This document shows, piece after piece, positions 12,137 through 23,863 of a DNA stretch of 64,000 bases; positions within the stretch are counted from its first letter, which is position 1, and every line of letters starts with the position of its first letter. The stretch comes from Paraspadella gotoi (lineage: Eukaryota; Chaetognatha). The notes under the pieces are model-generated. The model saw only the letters and a program-made list of their open reading frames with translations, was not told where the DNA came from and did not search any database. The translations under genes and the position numbers were made by a program. The DNA lies in NCBI GenBank assembly GCA_051294375.1, contig CM119267.1:24873783-24937782 (forward strand). The letters are read 5' to 3'.

Positions 12137-13199
12137 TATTATTTAAGAGATCGAATCAGTGGATCAAATCTCTCGATCGGTCTTGACGATCGTGGGAGAA
12201 ATTCTTAAAAAGGAAAACGGATTAAGATGTCGAATGAAAATAAAAGTTGACAACTAATCGATGCAGAAACTGAGAGAGCTTCGGATTCTGACTCTCACAG
12301 GATGCATTAAAGAATTCTTGTGGAAAGGGAGAGGGGGGGGGGTTATTCGAAGTAAATCAATATATTTTCTAAGCAGATCTGAATCTGAAGTAAGAATAAA
12401 AACTCTTTGAGCAAGCTTTAATAGTAGTATACAGCTGATAAAATCCAGGCCGCGCTCGTAATAAGAACACTGTAATCTGTATTTAATACTAAACATCTCT
12501 TATGGAATGCGAAAATTATGACGCCGTTGGGGATTTTATTTTGAACCAATTTAGGCTTCAAATTAAAAAAAAGTATAACAAATAAGACTTGAATTGACTT
12601 GATTGCGACGATCCTGTAATGAGGTCGGGTTTCCGCTCCATTCAATTCCGCCATCGTCAAGGATTCACTCCATTAATTTTCACACGAAAACGAAAACGAA
12701 AAAAAAGACTGCGGGGAAAATTTCCTTTACTAACTTCACTGTTGAACACGCGGAACTTGGGAGTAAATATGTACGAAGCAAACACACGAGTTTTTCAGTG
12801 GGGAAAATTATTGTAAATTTAACGGAAAACCAAAATTTATCTCAAAGAACGTTTATCAATAATAATCAGAATAATAATAAACATTATTATGTATTTCTTT
12901 TCTCTTTTGCTAGAAAAAAATCAATAAAAGTGCCATGGAAAAAAGTGAATATAAGAATAATTAATCAAACGAGCCGCCAACAGCATTCGATGATTACAAA
13001 GAAAATTTCAACGACATATTCTGAATAGTATATTAATCAAAGAGAATCCCGAATATGTCTACAAAAAACTAAGTATAAAAAAATTGGGAGAAAGAAAATA
13101 TCAAAAATTAAAAAGAGAAAAATTAAAAAAGAGAAAGGAAACTAAAGTAAAGAAGAACGAGGATCGGTGGGCGTTAACTCCTGGTGACGCCATCTTTGT
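12137..13199. other. Intergenic: gene A 5' flank and Cdc42 3' flank
   Basis: This should hold the promoter of gene A (high side of 12136) and the 3' UTR of Cdc42 (low side of 13200). A G-rich run is at 12332-12341. A GATTGCGACGATCC match to the element X terminus is at about 12602. The frame starting MAELNGAETRPHY near 12650 has no usable donor and is not called as a gene. Confidence 0.4.
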
Positions 13200-15667
<2,468 letters not shown>

Positions 15668-17836
15668 TTACGCGTTCGTCTCCGCGTTGACGGCGCCATC
15701 AATCTTCTGACTTCGTTCGAGGTTGTCGTTGACGTCCACGGAGGACGGATCGGTCGAACTCTTCCAAACTCGCTCGTCGCCAGTGGAAGATGGTGAGGCG
15801 TCGGTTGTTTGGCGATCGCCTTCGACAGCGGGGCGATCGCCTTCGGCATCGGGGCGATCGCCTTCGGCATCGGGGCGATCGCCTTCGGCATCGGGGCGAT
15901 CGCCTTCGGCATCGGGGCGATCGCCTTCGGCATCGGGGCGATCACATTCGGCAGCGGGGCGATCACATTCGGCAGCGGGGCGATCACATTCGGCAGCGGG
16001 GCGATCGCCTTCGGTAGGGGCGAGATCGCCTTCGGTAGGGGGGCGATCGTCTTCGTCAACGGGGTGACTACTTTCGTCTTCATCCTTTTTCTTCTCTTCT
16101 TTCTCGTTCAAATTTGATTCTTTTACCTCGTTCAATCCGTCTTCCTTCTTTTTGTCATCGTTAATTATTAAATCTTTGACAATTTTGTCGTTTAATATGG
16201 TATCATTTCCTATCTGATTCATCTTTGACTCATCGACGTCCATCATTAATCTATCATTACCATGGACCGTGTCTTTGTCATCAACCACGGAATGTTCAAC
16301 ATCAGTCTCTCTATCTGAGCAGCCGAAATCTAGTCCGGAATTAGAATCAGATTTCCCTTTGGTAACATGATCATCGCTGATACCCTTTTGGTCATCCTTG
16401 ATGTCAGCCTCGTCATTGTCATCATTGATCCCCTTTTTGTCATCGATGTCAGCCTCCTCTTTGTCATCGCTTCGCTGAGAGTCATTGGCGACGTTTGCAT
16501 CGTCCGCTTCGGATTCTTTTCTCAACCAAATCTCTTTTTCGTTTTCTCCCGACGTTTGGATGCGGTTTACTTCCGGCTTCTCATCGGCCGCTTCTTCATC
16601 GGCCGGTTTATCATCGGCCGCTTCTTCATCGGCCGGTTTATCATCGGCCGAATTTTCATTGGTCGGATTTTCGTTGGCTAGTTTTTCGTCAGCTGGATTT
16701 TCATCAGCCAGCTTTTCATCAGCTGGCTTCTCATCGGCTAGGTTTTTGTCGGATAGCTTTTCTTCAGCTAACTTTTTGTCAGCTGGCTTCTCATCGGCTG
16801 GCATTTTATCAGCTGGCATTTTATCAGCTGGCATTTCCTCGGCTTGCATTTTTTCGACTCGCTTTTCATTTGGTTTTTTGTCAGTATGCTTTTCATCGGC
16901 ATGCTTTTCATTGCCTGGCATTTTGTCAGCTGGCTTTTCATCAGCCAGCTTCTCATCGGCTGGATTTTTGTCAACTGATTTGTCAGCCAGGTTATCGTCG
17001 TCCAGAATATCACTTGACTCGTCAGTTGGCGCAAATTCTGCTGGTTTCTCGTCGACTAACTTCTCCTCAGCTGGTTTTTCATCAGCCGGTTTACCATCGG
17101 CCACAATACAATCGGCTGGGTTCTCATTGGTCGGCTTTTGATTTACCGTCTCCACGTTAACCGATATAAGATTGGCAAGTTTATCGTCAGCCAGACTTTC
17201 TCCATGTTGTGTCGCGATGGCCTGGACCTCAGAGTTTTGATCAACTTCTATGATGGGCTGGTCAAATTCTTTGATTGAATGGTTCCCAGGCTCTTCGGTT
17301 TTGACTACAGAATCAGACAACTTGAAGCCAACATTTTCGTCTTGATTTGATGCCAGATTTTCATCAGGATTTTCCAACGTCTGCTCGTCGACGACTCCTG
17401 AAAGTGGTTCATCTTTCTCATCACCGGCATCTCTAGGTTCGACATTCGCAACTGATTCTTCTGCGAGACCTTTGATTGGCTTCTCTACATCAGAATTCAC
17501 GACAATCATCCCCGGGTCGTCGTTAATAGGCGCAGGTGCCTTTCCGACTGCCTCATGCATTGCAATTTCCACTGGCTTTTTTACCGCGACCTCGACTTCA
17601 ATTGGCCCATTAGCAGCGGCTTCCACGAACTCCACGGGAGCGGCTTTGAGATCTCTGGGCGCCGATTCTTCCACGCGCGGACCATTGACGCCCCCTCGGC
17701 GTTCCTCGTCCTCTTTCCACCTCAGCATGAAGTGGGCGAGGGCGGCAATGGGGTCCGCGGGTCGCTGCATCGCCAACTCGGCTAACGAGTGAGTCAAACA
17801 CTCGGCCACGTGAGTTCTCAGATAGGCGGTGTCCAT
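15668..17836 (-). CDS. Acidic repeat-rich protein with N-terminal DPY-30 motif
   Basis: A single uninterrupted frame of 722 codons starts at the ATG at 17836 (MDTAYLRTHV). Residues about 5-42 (YLRTHVAECLTHSLAELAMQ, then RPADPIAALAHFML) match the DPY-30 dimerisation motif: two short helices joined by an R-P-x-D-P turn, as used for docking in COMPASS and in radial-spoke or sperm-flagellar proteins. The rest is low-complexity, strongly acidic and lysine-containing. It has EKPADEKLADE-type repeats (about 235-430) and near the C-terminus a run of 7-residue units such as PDAEGDR encoded by near-identical 21-nt repeats (15830-16020). No enzyme domain is seen. A structural or docking protein, perhaps axonemal, is an inference. 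Because the repeats are GC-rich and regular, several other frames are open across them; these are shadows. Confidence 0.85.
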   Translation of the reverse strand: MDTAYLRTHVAECLTHSLAELAMQRPADPIAALAHFMLRWKEDEERRGGVNGPRVEESAPRDLKAAPVEFVEAAANGPIEVEVAVKKPVEIAMHEAVGKAPAPINDDPGMIVVNSDVEKPIKGLAEESVANVEPRDAGDEKDEPLSGVVDEQTLENPDENLASNQDENVGFKLSDSVVKTEEPGNHSIKEFDQPIIEVDQNSEVQAIATQHGESLADDKLANLISVNVETVNQKPTNENPADCIVADGKPADEKPAEEKLVDEKPAEFAPTDESSDILDDDNLADKSVDKNPADEKLADEKPADKMPGNEKHADEKHTDKKPNEKRVEKMQAEEMPADKMPADKMPADEKPADKKLAEEKLSDKNLADEKPADEKLADENPADEKLANENPTNENSADDKPADEEAADDKPADEEAADEKPEVNRIQTSGENEKEIWLRKESEADDANVANDSQRSDDKEEADIDDKKGINDDNDEADIKDDQKGISDDHVTKGKSDSNSGLDFGCSDRETDVEHSVVDDKDTVHGNDRLMMDVDESKMNQIGNDTILNDKIVKDLIINDDKKKEDGLNEVKESNLNEKEEKKKDEDESSHPVDEDDRPPTEGDLAPTEGDRPAAECDRPAAECDRPAAECDRPDAEGDRPDAEGDRPDAEGDRPDAEGDRPDAEGDRPAVEGDRQTTDASPSSTGDERVWKSSTDPSSVDVNDNLERSQKIDGAVNAETNA
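15830..16030 (-). repeat. 21-nt coding tandem repeat (about 9 units)
   Basis: Units containing GGGCGATCGCCTTCGGCATC repeat with little divergence and encode D-x-EGDRP units on the minus strand. Two unit subtypes (GCATCG and GCAGCG) occur in blocks, which suggests recent slippage or unequal exchange. Copy number is likely to vary between individuals. Confidence 0.8.
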
Positions 17837-17963
17837 TTTGTTTTTTAGAATTAATGACTAATTGACTAGTTCTCTTTTTCGATTAAAGTTCAAATAAACA
17901 TTGCTAAAAAAAAATTGAAAAACATAAAAATATTAACATATCGTTTTACACCAGGTTTTACAC

Positions 17964-18015
<52 letters not shown>

Positions 18016-18504
18016 CTTTTTTTTTTTTTTTAATATCTTAAAAACTCGCATCAGATTTATCAAGTCGCTTTTAAGGGCCTAACTCAGTGCCTAAAGCCCC
18101 ACTCAGATCAATGTTCAATGTTCAATGTTCTCTCTTCCTTGGAAGAAGGCGATTTTTAGTTATTTAAAAATTTAAATTTAAAATCCGATGTAAAACGAAA
18201 CATGCGGTTGGTCAAAACTTAATAAACCAAAATAAAAAAAAATAATTTGATTTAGCGGTAATAAAAAGTAAGAAATTAGGAGTAGAGGAAATTAAAATAA
18301 ATGTACCAAGGGGTCCATGCGTATCGTGATCGTTCTCGCGACACCAAAGAGTCAATCGGGAATTTGCGGAATTACCAAACACTCGAAACATTATTACCTG
18401 GATAATAAGATAGGACGGCATTAAACTCAAATGTAGCCACACAACAAGATAAAAACATTTTCAGGCGAAAAATGTTATTTTATTACATATCATCTACTTA
18501 TTTT
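17837..18504. other. Intergenic region with (CT)n microsatellite
   Basis: It separates the start of the DPY-30-motif gene from the stop codon of the PARP gene. A (CT)n tract lies at about 17962-18018, followed by a T run. The GTTCAATGTTCAATGTTC triplication is near 18112. No gene is supported; it should contain the promoter of the former gene and the 3' UTR of the latter. Confidence 0.5.
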
Positions 18505-21500
18505 CTAGCTAAAATCATGGTTGGTGGAATCGAAATAGACGATGTACTCGGGATAAGCCTGAGAATTCTCAAAGATGATGACCATGTGCTTGTCGTCATT
18601 GGTGCAAGAGTTGTAGAGACCCTTCAACTTGTCATTGGGGTCGATTGGATGGGGACGAGTCAGGCCTCGCTGCCCGATGTGGCTCCGCCCGACGACGACA
18701 CGAGCGCGGATCATGCAAGCCGCGGCGGCCGCCTGCCAATGCAAGAGATCAACGAATCTTTAAAGTATACAAAGTATTACATAGTAGAAAAATCTTAAAA
18801 GCATAAGGATCGTCGCAATCGCATGAGAAAAATCTGGGTTGACGACAAATTTTGATACTAAAAAAAAACAAATTTGAAAAAAGAAAATTAATTTATGAAC
18901 AGAAAGAAAAATAAAAAAATAAATTAAAGAAAGAATAAAAAGAAAAGAAAGAATAAAAAGAAAAGAAAGAATAGAAAGGAAAGAAAGAATAGAAAGGAAA
19001 GAAAGAATAGAAAGGAAGGAAAGAATAGAAAGGAAAGAAAGAATAGAAAGGAAAGAAAGAATAGAAAGGAAAGAAAGAATAGAAAGGAAATAAAGAATAA
19101 GAAGGAAAGAAAGAATAGAAATGAAAGAAAGAAAAATAAAAATAAAGAGAGAGTGATGAGAAGAAAGAACGAAATAAAAACCCGATGTTGCAATAGTAAA
19201 ATGATAACATACACGAATGTGATGCCTAATTTTACGAGTTCAATCCTAATTCAATTTTTTTTTAAATAAAAACGCAGAGAGAGAGAGAGAGAGAGAAGCC
19301 AAATCGTTTTCGGATGAATCAGCAGTGGCAGCAGCAGAGGCAGCCAGAAAAAAAAAAAGAAATCAAAAGGCAGCAGGAGAAAAGAGAGAAAAAGAAAAAA
19401 AGCCCCTTCAGAACCAGCTGCAGACTCGTTTTTTTTTTCTCGATGAATCAGCCTGGGGAAAAAAGAGAGAGCTCCCTATAATTAAAAGAGAAAAGAGAGA
19501 GAGAAGGAGACATAAAAATAAAAGAGAGGAATTTGTTTGTTTTGATAAAACATAAACAAAACATATTTAATAACTGTCCTCACCCAATTTTAACAACCTC
19601 GATGATGAGAAGCTGTATATAAATTTTCAGCTTCATACACCCAAATTTAATCATCAAAAAGGCGATCGATAAGTTGGAACGCCACTTATGCGCAAAAGCG
19701 TTACGAGATCGTCGTAAACGCAAAGCGATTGCGACGATAAAAACGAAGGGGACGTCTGTCCTGCCCTAGGTGCGAGGTATCTCACCGACAACTAGCGCTA
19801 AAGGCTTTGGACCTTTCAGTGATCATACCATATCACACTTTCTGGGGATCGAACCCGGAACTCACAATTGGTAAGCGAGTGATTATCTGCTCAGAGTTCA
19901 AGCCATTGGGACGAGCTCGATGGGCGATTGCTAAACAGGAGGCGAATTTATGATAATTTATAATTTATAATAATTGATATCGCCACAATGCCCACTTTGA
20001 CCACTTCCCAATACAATTTTATTCTGGGTCAAATAATTGGGACCGAACCAACCTGATTTCCATTCGGCGGCCGAGTTGCCTGGGGAACACGGACGACTGG
20101 GATTTTCGACGATAAAAAAAGGTGTAGAAAGGGGAGAATAAAAAAATAAAAGGAGTGAAAAAAATAAATAAAAATATAAAAAAATATAAACAGAATTATG
20201 GATTTAAATGGAAGATCGAAACAAAAGATGGAAAGAATGGAAAAAGGAAAATAATCGGGGATGAAGAAATAAAATGTTAACATGGATTTTGAGTGGAACA
20301 AAGAAACGAATTCTTACCTTTGCTGGCTATATGATTGGGCAACTGTGCCTCGTGTCCGTACTGCCGGTGGATATCGTACTGACTCTTTAAAAAGGCCTGA
20401 AGCTCTTGACCGTAAAACTGGTCACAGTAATGAATGGAATAATCCGCGTGCGAGGAGAAATAGACGCCTTCGCCCCAAAGGCGGGCGTTGCGTCCGATTC
20501 GGAGATCGAAGCCCTCTTGGCCGATGCTGCGGGCAGCGCCCTCGTTCGTGCCGTGCCACATCCACCGCTCGTCCAAGGCGGCTTCGGCGCCCACTTGCTC
20601 TTGAACGATCTTTCGCTGATAGAAGAATCGTTTCCACAGCAACTCGTTCTCCACCCTCTTGACTGCGACGATGGGGACGGGGATGTTCCAGTCCGCCGCC
20701 ACGCGGGCGAACTCTGCTGACTTCGGATCTACGTCGACCAATGCGAAATTCGATTGGCTACCGCCGCTGCTGCTGCTGCCGCCGCCGCAAGCGAGGCGTT
20801 TCCCCTTTCCCTTGTCGTTACCCTTGGATTTCTAGAAGAAAAAACTAGTAAAAATTAGTTCAGTTTGTTTAGATGAAGGGAATTTAATTGAAAAACAAAC
20901 CGATTTAAAAGGGGCGACGACTTTAAGCAAACTCCCCGTCGGTTTTCTCGGCAACCAAGTGTCGGGATAGACGACGTCCACGTCGGAGCCTTTTCCGTCG
21001 TCTTCGTCGTCTCCGGCGACGCCGCCTTCGTCTCCGCTCAGACTCTCCACGATCTCGGCAAAGTAGGTCTCCTGATCTCTCTCGGCGCCGGAAAAGGGTC
21101 GTTTGGCAACGAAGGCAGCCACTTTGAGGATGAGGCGCTCCTCGCCGAACCCTGGGAACATCTCGAGGAAGACGGGCGCGCGGTCGGCGAGGAAAGCGAC
21201 CTCGCCCGGAAGATGCGCGCGCAACTCGGAGGTGAAGTTGTCGCGTCGACGACGAAGTCCGTCGCGGACGAAAGAAAGGATTCGGTCGTAGACGAAAACT
21301 TCGTCCATTCCGTACACCTGGCATTTTTTTAAATTTATTTATATCAACTCAATTAATAAAAAAAAAATTAACTTATTTCTTTCTGTTAATATTCAAAATC
21401 AAGTTTTCAGATTTTCAACTCAATTAACGTCACTACTACTAGCAATAGACTTCCCCCGCTCTATTTCAATTTCCACCCTTCTTTCTTTTCACTCGTCTTT

Positions 21501-22715
21501 CTTCAGGCGACCCACCCCTAATAACCCTCCACGCTTTGTTGTCTGATCGCCTCACCAATCACCATCCCCCTTTCCCCTCAGACACCCACCGTCTCATCGT
21601 CGATGACGTTCTGAACCATGATCAGCAGCTGTCCTCCGCTGATGTCAGGATGATCTTGGACGAGGCGGAGCAGGATTCTGCCGCAGCTGGATTCTGAACC
21701 GTCGAAGACAGGCTCGAAAGCGGGAACCGGAAGAAGGGCGGAGGTGGAGGTGTCGGCATCGAGAGAGCCGGAGGAAGTGGAGCCGTAGCCGGAGCTGGAA
21801 GGCAACGACGAGGCGGTAGCGGACGACGAGGCGGAAGCGGACGACGAGGCGGAAGAGGACGACGAGGCGGAAGCGGACGTCGAAGGAGAAGCGGATGAGA
21901 ATTGGAACAAATAGTCGGGCAGCGGAATGAAATCCGCAGCCGCCGCCGCCGCGGGATCGATGAGCGCGGAATCGCGCAACCAGATCGCGCTAATCGCGAA
22001 GATAGGACATGCGAAAGGTTCAAGGCAAAAGCTGGCGTGGCTAAGGACCCATTTCCAAAAGTAACCGTGCCAGTACCAGTTGTGGCAACCTGGGCGGATT
22101 ATTATTTTTATAAGTTCTTTCAAAAAAAATTCTTTTTTCCTTCTATTACATGGTGACAATTTTACAAGCGCCGGTAGAAATACGATGTCATTTGCAAACC
22201 AGTGGTTATTTCATTGATTTTACAATTTAGTTGAGTAGAAAATACTAAAACTATTTATGTGTTAAAATTTTATATTGATCAGTTAAGATATACCTTGACA
22301 ATGAGTGGAGAAAGTTAGTTTGTAAAATTGAGTTTCATTTTCCAATTCACTTTTTTTAGATTTAATTTTTTTTTCTTACTTTCAGTAAGTTTTCTGAAGA
22401 AATTTGAAATAAAATAATATTATTATTATTATCTTCTGAAAGCCCTTTTAAATCTAAAAAGAATGACGTACTTACAAATACTGTAGTATAAAATTTAACT
22501 GGCCCAGCTTTAATTTAATTAGGATACTCAAAAACGAGACGTCTTTTTAAAAATCAATAGCTGGAGAGTAAATTTATGATATTTATCTAGAGAAAAAACA
22601 AAGTTTTTAATTGTGTTACAACGAATTTAATTAGAGATACGGACATGTTTCGGCTCACATTTCGAGCCTTCATCAGCGTTTGCCATAAGGAAAAATATTT
22701 GTGAAAAAGAAGGGT

Positions 22716-22757
<42 letters not shown>

Positions 22758-22863
22758 GTAAAGGTTTTCCAACAAAGTGGTGAGACAGAATAGTGGTCAG
22801 ATGAGAGAACAGGCTGAAGTTGAGGACAGATTGAGTGAGTTGGGAAAAGAAATGAAATTTGTT

Positions 22864-22901
<38 letters not shown>

Positions 22902-23673
22902 GGACAACAGGGATAAATAAATAAGTATTAAAGATACATTTTGTAATGTACAACAAAAGTAAAAAATTTTGAAAAACTAAATGTCAGTAAGAGTTTAACA
23001 ATTACTAATTTAAATAGTTAGTAAAGGATAGTAACATGAATTATGAAATTTGAAATGTGAAAAAGATAGATTGATAGTTAGGAGGATAAGAAAGTGAAAT
23101 ATAAGGAGAAAGAAAGAGCTCAAAATGAGCTGGCCCCCCTTGTTTTATATGCAAATGAAGGACAGAGACGATGGTGCCAGGTCATTAGCGCGTCATAGGC
23201 TGAGAGGAGAGTGTGGTTGACCAGTGAATGTTGCACTGGGTATCGAACCTGACGGAAAGATTCCCAGAGCCACTCTTATGTCTCTTTGACCTGTTGTGCC
23301 TGCTGGCTGCCCTCTTCTCGCCTGCTGGCGAGGTGGGCGGTTGTCCGTTCTTGCCGCTTTCGTGACAGGAGTGGTGGACTCCTCTCCCTCCTCCTGATAG
23401 CCGTCGTTTTGGGCGGCGCCCAGTCGCCAGAGAGAGGGACTGAGTTGCTTCATTTGAGCTCTTTCTTTCTCCTTATATTTCACTTTCTTATCCTCCTAAC
23501 TATCAATCTATCTTTTTCACATTTCAAATTTCATAATTCATGTTACTATCCTTTAGCTAACTATTAAATTAGATAATTGTTAAACTCTTACTGACATTTA
23601 GTTTTTCAAAATTTTTTACTTTTGTTGTACATTACAAAATGTATCTTTAATACTTATTTATTTATCCCTGTTG

Positions 23674-23713
<40 letters not shown>

Positions 23714-23818
23714 ACAAATTTCATTTCTTTTCACAACTCACTCAATCTGTCCTCAACTTCAGCCTGTTCTCTCATCTGACCACTATTCTGTCTCACCACT
23801 TTGTTGGAAAACCTTTAC

Positions 23819-23863
<45 letters not shown>

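Noticed and set aside
12418-12660. Minus-strand frame containing MAELNGAETRPHYR
   Set aside because: It has no usable donor, no homology I recognise, and overlaps a match to the element X terminus.
15723-17160. Plus-strand frames up to ~220 codons opposite the DPY-30-motif gene
   Set aside because: They are antisense shadows of a regular GC-rich repeat. The minus frame has the ATG and the DPY-30 motif.
20282-20720. Plus-strand frames opposite the PARP catalytic exon
   Set aside because: They are antisense shadows; the minus frame carries the conserved PARP motifs.
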